Origin: Paraburkholderia sp. DHOC27
Lineage (GTDB): Bacteria > Pseudomonadota > Gammaproteobacteria > Burkholderiales > Burkholderiaceae
DNA length: 64,000 nt
Reading direction: 5' to 3'
NCBI RefSeq assembly: GCF_003429005.1
Contig: NZ_QVQV01000001.1
Coordinates: forward strand, 1,357,864 to 1,421,863
Below the pieces are notes generated by a model. It was not told the DNA's origin and did no database searches. It saw nothing but the letters and a program-made list of their open reading frames with translations. This document shows, one piece after another, positions 1-7,625 of this stretch. Positions within the stretch are counted from its first letter, which is position 1; the number at the start of each line of letters is the position of its first letter. The translations under genes were made by a program, and so were the position numbers.

Positions 1-69
1 GAACCGTGCCAATGCACGTTTGCTCGCCAGCGCGGCAGGTGGAGAGCGAGGCTCGGCGAAGAGAACGCA
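1..69. other. left edge, no gene assignable
   Basis: This is the short stretch downstream of the CitG-like gene, which ends at 70 on the minus strand. I see no start codon with a ribosome binding site and no terminator here. It may hold the 3' flank of the H4MPT operon or the beginning of a further minus-strand gene cut by the edge. The missing C1 genes (fae, fhc) would be expected outside the window, but nothing here shows that. Confidence 0.3.
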
Positions 70-972
70 CTAATGCGCGTGCGCTGCGGCAAAGCCGAGA
101 CAGATGCCGACGAATAGTGTCGCGACAGTCAGGTCCGCGCTGGTTCCGGGGTTGATGCCCTGAGCTTTCAGTTCGGCATCCCATGCATTCAACCTTTGGA
201 CAGCCGCGTCCAGCGGATTTTGTGCGGGCGCATGAAGGCATTGCGTGCGCCATGGCGTGTGCCGTTCACGTGCCGCAAGCGTGACACTTTGCGCCACGGC
301 CGGACCCTGCTTACGCACAATGTGAGAGTCGGGCCAACCGGCGAGGAAGGTGAGAAACACATTCAGGGTGGCGACGTGCGGTTGAGCAACGGGGGCTTCG
401 CGGAACGCGGCGAGTCCACTACCGAAGATGTCGTGAAAGCCGTCCGCGTATTGACGGGCGATGCTGTCGCGCCCGGCGGCAAGCGTCATCGCCGCGCGCA
501 GGTCGACGGTGGGTGCAGTGTGAACCGACTGCTCGGGCGCCTCGCCCAGACCGCCCGGGTTGGCAAGCGCGATGGCGCGGTAGGCGAGACGCGCGTCGTC
601 GAGATCGAGCCGTTCGAGGACGGCTTGCGTTGCCGCGCGCCAGCGTTGCGCCGTCAGCGGTTCCGTGAGGTCATCCAGCGCCGCGGCAAGCGGCGCGACG
701 AGCAGCAGGATGCCAAGATTCGTATTGCAGCCCACGGCATCGCGCGTGTGCGTGACTGCATCGAGCACACGTTGTCCGACCGGTGCGCCGCGCCTCAGCA
801 GCGCGGCGGCGGCCGCTTCCGCGCTGGCGATGAACTGGTCGGCCTGCATGCCGTGCCCGGCGCTTTGCACGCTGACGTTGCCCGGCTTGGCGGTTTCCAC
901 GTCGAGCCGGCAGGCCGTGAGGAACGCGCCGCGAACCTGCGCGGACGTCAGGAAGCAGGCGGCCTCAGCCAT
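70..972 (-). CDS. CitG/MdcB-like triphosphoribosyl-dephospho-CoA synthase family protein of the H4MPT cluster
   Basis: A 300-residue protein of the CitG family. It shows the KPGNVS motif at about residues 29-34 and the NTNLGILLL motif at about 83-91. Family members make the phosphoribosyl-dephospho-CoA prosthetic group. Homologues inside H4MPT clusters of methylotrophs are thought to act in H4MPT or methylofuran cofactor synthesis, not citrate lyase maturation; no citrate lyase gene is near. The start at 972 is chosen because its ATG overlaps the end of the upstream ATP-grasp gene by 8 bases (translational coupling). A longer in-frame reading begins at 1074 but would run deep into that gene. 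It is the last visible gene of the minus-strand operon. Exact reaction unknown. Confidence 0.8.
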   Translation of the reverse strand: MAEAACFLTSAQVRGAFLTACRLDVETAKPGNVSVQSAGHGMQADQFIASAEAAAAALLRRGAPVGQRVLDAVTHTRDAVGCNTNLGILLLVAPLAAALDDLTEPLTAQRWRAATQAVLERLDLDDARLAYRAIALANPGGLGEAPEQSVHTAPTVDLRAAMTLAAGRDSIARQYADGFHDIFGSGLAAFREAPVAQPHVATLNVFLTFLAGWPDSHIVRKQGPAVAQSVTLAARERHTPWRTQCLHAPAQNPLDAAVQRLNAWDAELKAQGINPGTSADLTVATLFVGICLGFAAAHAH

Positions 973-2002
973 GACGTCCGTAGAGCGGCACGACGGCGCC
1001 GTCGCCGGTTGCTGCGCGTTCGGCGGCAGCCTGGCGGGACGCCGGCAGCTTGCGTTGCAGCAGATCGTCGACAAGCGCCGCCGCCAGATCGACCGCGGTG
1101 ACCGATTGCAGGCCGCGCCACGCCGCCACGCCGTTGACTTCGAGCACCAGCGGGCGGCTCGCGTCGTGGGGATCGGGAATCAGATCGACCCCGGCGTAAT
1201 CGAGGCCGAGCGCCTGGGTGGCGCGCACGGCGGTCTGGGCGAGCGGTAGATCGAGGTCCGCCGCTTTGCACACGGCACCCTGCGCGAAGTTGTGGATCCA
1301 GCCATTGCCGCCGACGCGCCGCATCGCCGCGACCGCCCGTCCACCAATCACGAGCACGCGCCAGTCGAAGCCGGGTTGCGCGCCGTCGATAAAGCGCTGC
1401 AGGTAAGCCACCTGCTGATACGGCTCGAGCGAAGGCAGCGGCGTGAGTGCGCCCGCACCGCGCGCTCCACCCGCACCGAGCCGCTTGAGCCCCTGTCCCT
1501 GCGAGCCGAACAGCGGCTTGAGCACCACCTGACGTCCCGCCGCCGCCTCGCGCATCACCACGCGCTGCGCGAAAGCGGCGGATTCCCCGGCCCAGGTGGG
1601 CGGGGTGGGCACGCCGTTGCGATGCAGCAGAAAGCTCGTCATCGATTTGTCGACGCTGCGCTCGATCGCCCGCGCGTCGTTGTAGACCGGCACGCCGGAT
1701 TCACGCAGCGCGTGCAGGATGCCGAGCCGCAAGGTGACCTGTTCGAAGGTTCCGCCCGCGATGCCGCGCACGAACACCGCATCGGGCAGCGTATGGCCGT
1801 AGCCGGGCAGCATCAGGCCATGCGGCTGCCACGTGGTGTCGATGCGGCAATCGGCCAGATCGACACAGCGCGCCTCCACGCCGCGGGCGCGAAACGCCCG
1901 CTTGAGACGGCCCGTATGCCAGCCGGTCTCGTCGGTCATGATCGCCACGCGTAGCGCAGGTCGCAGGCCGGCAGGGTCCACGTCAGGCAGCGGCAGGTTC
2001 AT
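965..2002 (-). CDS. RimK-type ATP-grasp ligase of the H4MPT cluster
   Basis: A 345-residue ATP-grasp protein. The central part has the RimK-like pattern VDKSMTSFLLHRNGVPTPPT followed by VVLKPLFGSQGQGL, the ATP-binding loop. Near the C-terminus YAGVDLIPD and LEVNGVAAWRG carry the metal-binding Asp, Glu and Asn. Relatives (MptN, CofF, RimK) add glutamate to cofactors or proteins. In methylotroph H4MPT clusters such genes are assigned to pterin or methylofuran side-chain synthesis. The start at 2002 gives an ATGA overlap with the mch stop; an ATG at 2017 is possible but would overlap more. Substrate inferred from context only. Confidence 0.82.
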   Translation of the reverse strand: MNLPLPDVDPAGLRPALRVAIMTDETGWHTGRLKRAFRARGVEARCVDLADCRIDTTWQPHGLMLPGYGHTLPDAVFVRGIAGGTFEQVTLRLGILHALRESGVPVYNDARAIERSVDKSMTSFLLHRNGVPTPPTWAGESAAFAQRVVMREAAAGRQVVLKPLFGSQGQGLKRLGAGGARGAGALTPLPSLEPYQQVAYLQRFIDGAQPGFDWRVLVIGGRAVAAMRRVGGNGWIHNFAQGAVCKAADLDLPLAQTAVRATQALGLDYAGVDLIPDPHDASRPLVLEVNGVAAWRGLQSVTAVDLAAALVDDLLQRKLPASRQAAAERAATGDGAVVPLYGRHG

Positions 2003-3042
2003 GGCTGGGCATTCCATTGATCGTGCAGCAAGGCCGCGTCGACGCGGCCGCCGTGCCAGGTCTTGCCGCTTTCCAGGCTGCTCACCCAGACCTCGGCGGG
2101 CGCGAACAGCGCGGGGTCGATCTGATAGAAGTCGTAGTTAAAGGCCGTGAAAATGTCCGCGAAGGGCCGGCCGTAGTCGCGCGAGGTGGAAGCGGGCAAC
2201 TCGGCGGCGAGCTGTTTGGCTGCCGCGTCGTGCTTCACCGTGAGATGCACGCGGCCGCCGTAAAGAATCGCGTCGTTGGTACGGCCCATCGCCTGAATGC
2301 CGTCCGGCGCGGGCGGCGGCAAGGGCGCCGAGCCGCCGCCTTCCACCACTTCGCTGAGCGGCACGCCGAGCACATGCGTCTTGTGCAACGCCACTTCGAC
2401 GACGCGCGCCACCACCTGTACCGTTCCCGCGACAGAGTGTGTCGGTGTGGTGACGAGTGTCAGCCGCGCGGGAGAGAGGTTGCAGTCGAACAGCACCTTG
2501 TCGATCACCACCTGCGGCGGCAGACGGTCCACTTCCAGCACCAGCGCGCCACGTGTGTGACTGTCGTGATAATTCAGCTCGGCGAAGAGGGGCTCTTTGA
2601 CGGCGAGCGCCCGTGCCGGACCGGAGCCGAGCGAGAAAAACTTCTTGCCGCCGGTCTGCTCTTTGGTCGCGGACAGACTCCACCCGGCGTACTGGCTGCC
2701 GAGGCAAGCGAGCACCGGCCACGACGTCCGCACCTCGATCATGCTGGGCCACAGGGCCTGCATATCCAGACTCTCGCGCACCGTCACATGGCCGAGGCCG
2801 CCCATGCAGATGCGGGCGATCAGCACGCCGGCCGCAACGCTGCCGGGTGCCGCGACGCCCGCGTCCACCAGCACGGTGCCGGCATCCGTGTGACTGACGC
2901 TGGCGCCGAAGCGCGCGGCGTCCTCTACCAGCCGCGTGACGAGACGCTCGCTGAGGGCGTTGACGCTCAGCGCGGCCGCTTCGGCCGGTGGCGTTGACGA
3001 AGCATCAGGAGTGGCACTGGATGAAGGCATAGTCGGGCTCAT
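1999..3042 (-). CDS. mch: methenyl-H4MPT cyclohydrolase Mch
   Basis: A 347-residue Mch. It interconverts methenyl-H4MPT and 5-formyl-H4MPT in cytoplasmic formaldehyde oxidation, after MtdB. The body from SVNALSERL to the C-terminus follows the family throughout, including GGLGHVTV, SQYAGWSLS, SLGSGPARAL, NYHDSH and the C-terminal NYDFYQIDPALFAPAEVWV. Length fits the family (about 320-340). The first ~20 residues are low-complexity and unlike known Mch. The start could be ATG 3042 or ATG 3030; both overlap the end of the upstream ATP-grasp gene. Co-transcribed with its neighbours by overlap. Confidence 0.95.
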   Translation of the reverse strand: MSPTMPSSSATPDASSTPPAEAAALSVNALSERLVTRLVEDAARFGASVSHTDAGTVLVDAGVAAPGSVAAGVLIARICMGGLGHVTVRESLDMQALWPSMIEVRTSWPVLACLGSQYAGWSLSATKEQTGGKKFFSLGSGPARALAVKEPLFAELNYHDSHTRGALVLEVDRLPPQVVIDKVLFDCNLSPARLTLVTTPTHSVAGTVQVVARVVEVALHKTHVLGVPLSEVVEGGGSAPLPPPAPDGIQAMGRTNDAILYGGRVHLTVKHDAAAKQLAAELPASTSRDYGRPFADIFTAFNYDFYQIDPALFAPAEVWVSSLESGKTWHGGRVDAALLHDQWNAQP

Positions 3043-4432
3043 GGCAGGTTTCGATGCGTTGCAGGACGAGCACGCGCTGCGCGGCGAGCGCCTGTCGCAC
3101 GGCGTCAAGCGAAGCGGCGCGCACGAGCAGCGTGCAGACCGGTTGCCCGGCTTCGATCCACGTACCTGGCATTGGCACGTCGCGGCAGCGCGGATCATGC
3201 AGACAGAGATCGCTGAAATGCTGGGAGGCGGCGAACGGCCTTGGCGCGAATAGCACCTGCTGGCCGGCGCGCCAACGGGACGGTGTTGACAAGGGCGGCC
3301 TTGCGGAAGTCGAAGGCGCTGCGGTTGAATGTGCTGTGGTTCTCTCAGGTTGCTGGCTCGAATCGGACGTAGGCAGGCGTCCATAGCGGCACGCCTCGAT
3401 GTGGCAGGCGAGCAGTCCGCGCGGCCAGGTTTGCGGCGACGCGGTCTCGTAGAGCGTCATGGTCGACGAGGGACGTGTGTTGATTTCGAGCACTTCGAAG
3501 GTGTCGCCGTCGAGCAGAAAATCGCAGCTATTGATGCCGGTGAGGCCGGTTCGCGCACACAGCGCGGCAATCGCCGCACACACGCGTGCCGCGACGGACG
3601 GCGGTAGATCGACGGCGTCGAGCGGCCCGACGGAGCCGGCGTGCACGAAGCGCAACGCGCCCATCTGGCAGGTGAGCTGCTCGGCGAACCCGAGCACCTG
3701 CGCGCGGCCGCGGGCCGCGACGAACAGCGCGGACATCGGCCGGCCCTTGCTGTGCCGTTGAAAGTACGCACCTTGCGGCAAGTGGCTGAGCGAGGAGGCC
3801 GGTTCGATATGCGTGCCGCCGCAACCGTCCGCGTGTTTGATTAGCCAGGCGGGCGCGTCGGGCGTGACGGACGTGGCGTCGGCGCACGGCGTGGTACTCG
3901 CCGCGCTGCAAAGCGTGGCAGTGCCGGCGTCCCGCGTGATATTTGCGGCGCTGCCCAGCGTAGCGTCAGCCGTGATGCCCGGCGTGGCCTGCGCCATATC
4001 GGCTTCCTCCAGACGCGCAAACGCGACCGCAGGATGCGGAATCTCCAGCGCATCCAGCAACGCAAAAAAGCGCTGCGGATCGCGCACCTGGGCACTCGCT
4101 TCCACCGGATTGCCGATGAAGCGCGGCAGACCCGGCGTGCGGCATAACTGCGTGACGAACGGTTCGAGCCCGCTGCCGTCTATCCAGCCGAGCATCCCCG
4201 GCAAGCGCGCCGCACGTTCGAGCGCCGCCACGAGGCGTGCGTAGTCGATCGACAGTTGGCCGGCGCCGATGTCAAACCACAGTTCGGCGGCTTCGCGGGT
4301 ATCGCGATCGCCGAACACATCCAGCGCGACCACTCGCAGCCCGGCCCGCGCGGCGGACTGCGCGAGCATCCGCGCGGACAGCCCCGCCACCGCCACGAAG
4401 GGCGCATGCGCGAGCGAAGGACGCGAGTTCAT
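3005..4432 (-). CDS. ATP-grasp domain protein of the H4MPT cluster
   Basis: A 475-residue ATP-grasp protein of the kind conserved in methylotroph H4MPT clusters. The N-terminus VAVAGLSARMLAQSAARAGLRVVALDVFGDRDT is a pre-ATP-grasp Rossmann-like part. WLIKHADGCGGTHI supplies the ATP-binding lysine and Gly loop, and INSCDFLLDGDTFEVLEINTRPS the metal-binding Asp/Glu/Asn set. Two low-complexity Ala/Thr/Ser-rich insertions interrupt it, at about residues 147-191 and 352-380. Its stop overlaps the mch start region. Role inferred from context as H4MPT or methylofuran biosynthesis; the ligated substrates are unknown. Confidence 0.8.
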   Translation of the reverse strand: MNSRPSLAHAPFVAVAGLSARMLAQSAARAGLRVVALDVFGDRDTREAAELWFDIGAGQLSIDYARLVAALERAARLPGMLGWIDGSGLEPFVTQLCRTPGLPRFIGNPVEASAQVRDPQRFFALLDALEIPHPAVAFARLEEADMAQATPGITADATLGSAANITRDAGTATLCSAASTTPCADATSVTPDAPAWLIKHADGCGGTHIEPASSLSHLPQGAYFQRHSKGRPMSALFVAARGRAQVLGFAEQLTCQMGALRFVHAGSVGPLDAVDLPPSVAARVCAAIAALCARTGLTGINSCDFLLDGDTFEVLEINTRPSSTMTLYETASPQTWPRGLLACHIEACRYGRLPTSDSSQQPERTTAHSTAAPSTSARPPLSTPSRWRAGQQVLFAPRPFAASQHFSDLCLHDPRCRDVPMPGTWIEAGQPVCTLLVRAASLDAVRQALAAQRVLVLQRIETCHEPDYAFIQCHS

Positions 4433-4501
4433 GGCGGTTCCATTAGCGATGACGATGGCGATGGCGATGACACGTCGGGCGGCGCAGGACCGGCGCGGCC
4501 T

Positions 4502-5467
4502 TCAGCCGAGACCGGCCGCGACGGCGCGGGCTTCGTCGAAGGCTTGTGGAAAGCCAAGATAGACCGGCTTGCCGCCCGTGCGCATCTGGATGAAGAGCCG
4601 GTGCTCGACCTGATATTTCACGTTGCCGATTGCCAGCGCGCCGATGCCGATGGCGCCGCCGGCAGTCGGCGCGCCCTCGATCGGCTTGCCGTCGTTCATC
4701 ACGTTGACGCCGGCAATGCCTTCCGGCGGCACGGCGTTGACATCCGCGGCGATCAACAGGTGCCGGGCGTGGGCGAGATCGGCGCGGCTGACTACCTGTA
4801 CGCCCGCGACCGCCGTGGCGAGCACGATCTCGGCTTCGCTGAGCGCCGCGTGCAGGTCGGCGGCCTCGCCGGTGCCCACGCCCTTGGTGACGATGCCGAA
4901 GCGCTGGTTGATCTCGTCGCTGACGCGCACGGCGCGCGCCGGATCGGAGTGGCTCGCAATCGACACATCAGCGCCAAGCGAGGCCGCCATTGCCGCGGCC
5001 ACGCGCCCTACGGCACCTGTGCCGCCGAGAATCAGTACGCGCTTGCCGCCCAGTTCCATGCCGAACGCCTTGCCCAGATGCCGCTCCACCAGCGCGACGA
5101 GCGCGGCAGCGGTGGTGTACGAGCCGCTCGGATCGGCGAACACCGAGACGGCGAAGGGCGGCACCATCGCCTTGCGCGCGCTGTCGAGCATGTCGGCGGC
5201 GAGCATGACGTCGCGCCCGCCAATGAAAATGCCGGTGCGCGACACGCCTTTCGGGCCACGCGAAAAGATCGCGTCCTGCGTCAGGTTCGCGACCATCCCG
5301 GCCTCGACCCCGCAGTACGGCACGATGACCTGATAGCCGGCGTCGGCGGCCATGTTCACGTCGAACGGGCTCATCTGCGGCGTGGCCGTGAACATGTGCA
5401 GGATGTACGGACGTTCGATCGGCTTTTCGGCGGGTTTTTCAGCGAGTTTTTCAGCGGTATCGGACAT
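4502..5467 (-). CDS. mtdB: NAD(P)-dependent methylene-H4MPT dehydrogenase MtdB
   Basis: A 321-residue MtdB-type dehydrogenase, oxidising methylene-H4MPT to methenyl-H4MPT in the cytoplasm. The core begins at PYILHMFTATPQMSPFDVNMAADAGY. The dinucleotide-binding loop is VLILGGTGAVGRVAAAMAA and is followed by SHSDPARA. The N-terminus carries a short Ala-Glu-Lys-rich repeat (AEKLAEKPAEKP) that looks dispensable. MtdB rather than MtdA is inferred from the H4MPT operon context; cofactor preference cannot be read with certainty. It sits between the beta-RFAP synthase gene (83-base gap) and the ATP-grasp gene (69-base gap). Confidence 0.92.
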   Translation of the reverse strand: MSDTAEKLAEKPAEKPIERPYILHMFTATPQMSPFDVNMAADAGYQVIVPYCGVEAGMVANLTQDAIFSRGPKGVSRTGIFIGGRDVMLAADMLDSARKAMVPPFAVSVFADPSGSYTTAAALVALVERHLGKAFGMELGGKRVLILGGTGAVGRVAAAMAASLGADVSIASHSDPARAVRVSDEINQRFGIVTKGVGTGEAADLHAALSEAEIVLATAVAGVQVVSRADLAHARHLLIAADVNAVPPEGIAGVNVMNDGKPIEGAPTAGGAIGIGALAIGNVKYQVEHRLFIQMRTGGKPVYLGFPQAFDEARAVAAGLG

Positions 5468-5550
5468 GGCAGAAGGCTCGTTTCAATGATGTTCGTTTCG
5501 GACGGCACTGGAGCATGGCGGCGCGCAAACAGGATTCATCGAGTGGCCCA

Positions 5551-6594
5551 TCAGGCGGCGTCGATGCGCTGGTGCTGGCGCGCCTCGACGGCGCGCACCG
5601 TTGCGCCGCGATTCAGGCCCGCGACCACCGTGCATTCGATCTGCGGCATGCCGCGCGTCGCCTCGCGGGCCGTGGCGAGCGCAGCTTCGGCGTCGCGCGC
5701 GCTCGCGAGAATCGCAAAGCCCGTCGGTCCCCATGAACTCTGGCCGATACCCGCGGTGCGCTGCGCGGCCACGGCGCGCAGCGCATGTTCGACGGCAGGG
5801 CTCGCGAACACGCCGCCTTGCACCGGCGCGAAGTATTCGCCAATGGTCTGCTGCATCTGCGTCAAACCCTCGGCGAACGGCACGATGTCGCGCTCCGCTG
5901 CGCCCGGCAGGATCTTCATCAGCACGAGGTGACACAGATGCGCCGCGAGGGCTTGGGGAAACGGTGCGAGCGTCGCGAGGCCGCGGCGTTCTTCAGCGCC
6001 ATGCAGCCCCTCGCGCGAAGTGTCGCTGACCAGCAGCACGCGCCAGTTGTCCGGAAACGCTTGCCGGGCGAGCAGCGGCGGCACGCCCGCATGCAGTCCG
6101 GCGGGCGGTCCGCCGTCCACCAGCAGGCCGCCGGATTCGAAGCCGAGTACGCCGATGCCGGAGCGCGCGCCGCGTCCGAGCAGGCCCGCGAGTTCCGCGC
6201 TGCTGACGGCGTGGCCGAGCAGGCGTGCGAAAGCGGCGCCGACCGCCAGCGCGAGCTGCGTCCCCGAACCCAGGCCGCTGTGGGCGCGCGGTGTGCGCAG
6301 CACCTCGATGGCGACCGGCGTCGGATCGAAGGCCGCATGCAGCCGTTCCAGACAGATCGCGATGCGCTCGCGTTCCGCCTCGCTTACTGCGCCTTCAATC
6401 TGATCGTGCCCGGCATGATCGTGCCCAGGAAGACGGGCCTCGACCCGGGTGCCGGCGCCGTCGATCATCAGCCCGAGGCTGCCGAATGCGCGCCCCAGCG
6501 ACGCATTCGGATCGAGAAAACCCAGGTGGAGCCGCGCGGGGGCATCGACGCTCACGCAGGCATCGGGATGAAGGCGGCGGCTGTGTAGCTGCAT
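5551..6594 (-). CDS. beta-ribofuranosylaminobenzene 5'-phosphate synthase
   Basis: A 347-residue GHMP-kinase-fold protein that matches beta-RFAP synthase, the first committed enzyme of H4MPT synthesis (4-aminobenzoate plus PRPP). Visible motifs: APARLHLGFLDPNASLGR near the N-terminus, PRAHSGLGSGTQLALAVG (the GHMP glycine/serine loop), GRGARSGIGVLGFESGGLLVDGG, and the C-terminal QSSWGPTGFAI. The start at 6594 begins MQLHSRR, and homology begins right after it. In-frame sequence continues up to 6822 but is not family-like. It shows the cell makes H4MPT itself. Confidence 0.92.
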   Translation of the reverse strand: MQLHSRRLHPDACVSVDAPARLHLGFLDPNASLGRAFGSLGLMIDGAGTRVEARLPGHDHAGHDQIEGAVSEAERERIAICLERLHAAFDPTPVAIEVLRTPRAHSGLGSGTQLALAVGAAFARLLGHAVSSAELAGLLGRGARSGIGVLGFESGGLLVDGGPPAGLHAGVPPLLARQAFPDNWRVLLVSDTSREGLHGAEERRGLATLAPFPQALAAHLCHLVLMKILPGAAERDIVPFAEGLTQMQQTIGEYFAPVQGGVFASPAVEHALRAVAAQRTAGIGQSSWGPTGFAILASARDAEAALATAREATRGMPQIECTVVAGLNRGATVRAVEARQHQRIDAA

Positions 6595-6691
6595 CGTGAG
6601 CGTCCTCGTGGGTGCGTGACGGGTGGGTCGGGACCTCAAGCGAAACCCATACCAGGGACGCAGTGAGCGGCGTCGCGCAGCGCGCCACGCC

Positions 6692-7081
6692 TCACGTGGT
6701 TTTCGGCGCGTCGTACTTGATATAGCGGAAGCGCTGGTCGTCGGAGGGGGTGCCTTCGAGCGGGCCGCCTTCGCTTGCCGGTTGCCACTGAATGAAGGCT
6801 TCGAGCTTGCTGGCGAGCGCAAAGTCTTTGTCAGTGATGCCCTTCGCGGAATGCGTCTTCAGCTTCACCGTCACAAATGCATAGGAGACCGTGAGATCGG
6901 GGTGATGCCACGCGGCTTCCGCCAGATGGCCCACCGCGTTCACCACCATCAAGGTGCCTTTCCAGCCTTCGGTGCGATATTTGCGCCGCAGCCAGCCATC
7001 TTCCAGATACCAGTGCTGTAACGGTCCAACGAGGCGTTGCTGGATCTCCTCGTCGGAATAGACCTGCTCTGCGTTTGCCAT
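6692..7081 (-). CDS. pterin-4a-carbinolamine dehydratase-like protein, first gene of the H4MPT operon
   Basis: A 129-residue PCD/DCoH-family protein. It shows the family His pattern in GHLAEAAWHHPDLTVSYAFVTVKLKTHSAKGIT, where the HHP and the later TH are the usual pterin-binding residues, then a Trp-containing C-terminal extension. PCD-like genes are common in methylotroph H4MPT clusters, presumably in pterin handling; the substrate there is unproven. The start at 7081 has GGAG 8 bases upstream. A -24/-12 promoter match lies 93-108 bases upstream (7174-7189, minus), so this is probably the first cistron. Confidence 0.85.
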   Translation of the reverse strand: MANAEQVYSDEEIQQRLVGPLQHWYLEDGWLRRKYRTEGWKGTLMVVNAVGHLAEAAWHHPDLTVSYAFVTVKLKTHSAKGITDKDFALASKLEAFIQWQPASEGGPLEGTPSDDQRFRYIKYDAPKTT

Positions 7082-7173
7082 GACCGTTGCTCCGCTCGTG
7101 TGGAATTCGCTGTCTTCGAGATGCGTGCCATCACCTTCACCACCCTCATTATTCTCGCAACCGCATGATGCGC

Positions 7174-7189
7174 TGCAATAGGCGAGCCA
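7174..7189 (-). promoter_or_regulatory. sigma-54 (-24/-12) promoter candidate for the H4MPT operon
   Basis: On the minus strand the sequence reads TGGCTCGCCTATTGCA. It fits the consensus TGGCACG-N4-TTGCA with a single change (A to T at the fifth position) and keeps the near-invariant GG and GC exactly 10 bases apart. Predicted start of transcription is about 7162, leaving roughly an 80-base leader before the pterin dehydratase ATG at 7081. Confidence 0.7.
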
Positions 7190-7216
7190 CGTCAATCATG
7201 CGCCGTGACGCCGGCC

Positions 7217-7313
7217 GTGTCATGGCTGCGTGCCACCCGGCGGACACGCTTCGTATCGGGGCGTGACACAGAATGTCCCACGTGGTGAGACGCAGCCATC
7301 AGGGCCGTGACAC
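7217..7313. promoter_or_regulatory. cluster of GTGTC/GACAC elements, possible enhancer sites
   Basis: Within 97 bases there are GTGTCA (7217), GGACAC (7242), TGACAC (7264) followed by TGTCCC (7274), and TGACAC (7308). The pair at 7263-7279 forms an imperfect dyad, GTGACA-N5-TGTCCC. They lie between the two -24/-12 matches, where an enhancer-binding activator would act. No enhancer-binding protein gene is in the window, so the factor is unknown. Confidence 0.35.
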
Positions 7314-7468
7314 CGTTGTGGCGGAACGTAAGTGAGTTGAAGGCAATACGGCCTGGCGTGAGAACGACGCCCGTATGGCGTGAATCGACTCAACGCACCA
7401 CGCCGTGCGCCACGCGGCGTGAATGGACCGGTTCATGGCGCGCAACGATGCGTACGGTAGTGCCATTC

Positions 7469-7484
7469 CGGCATGGAATATGCG
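7469..7484 (+). promoter_or_regulatory. sigma-54 (-24/-12) promoter candidate for xoxF
   Basis: The sequence CGGCATGGAATATGCG keeps the invariant GG and GC with the correct 10-base spacing and most of the -24 box. It deviates at the first base and in the -12 TT (AT). Start of transcription would be near 7495, about 130 bases before the xoxF ATG. It is weaker than the matches at 7174 and 13601. Confidence 0.5.
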
Positions 7485-7625
7485 TTGGCCGTCATGCGCT
7501 GAAAAGCCCGACAACGATTGGGAGAGGGCGCGGATCGTTACCCTGCATTCGTGAAGGCGCGTCCGGTGCGGCGAGGTAGCGTGGGTCATTCGTGAGTTGA
7601 ACAGCAAGACCATTCCGGAGGAGAC

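Larger units (their letters stand above)
7082..7625. other. divergent regulatory region between the H4MPT operon and the xoxF operon
   Basis: A 544-base non-coding region that separates two divergent methylotrophy operons. It holds a minus-strand -24/-12 match (7174-7189), a plus-strand -24/-12 match (7469-7484) and a cluster of GTGTC/GACAC elements at 7217-7313. That arrangement suits enhancer-dependent sigma-54 transcription in both directions. Open frames in it lack family resemblance and ribosome binding sites. Confidence 0.6.

Noticed and set aside
4256..5932. 558-residue plus-strand open frame
   Set aside because: Antisense to mtdB and neighbours; crosses several real genes and has no recognisable domain.
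7115..7130. TGGCACG on the minus strand as a second sigma-54 promoter for the H4MPT operon
   Set aside because: The -24 box is perfect, but the -12 box reads TCGA and loses the near-invariant GC.
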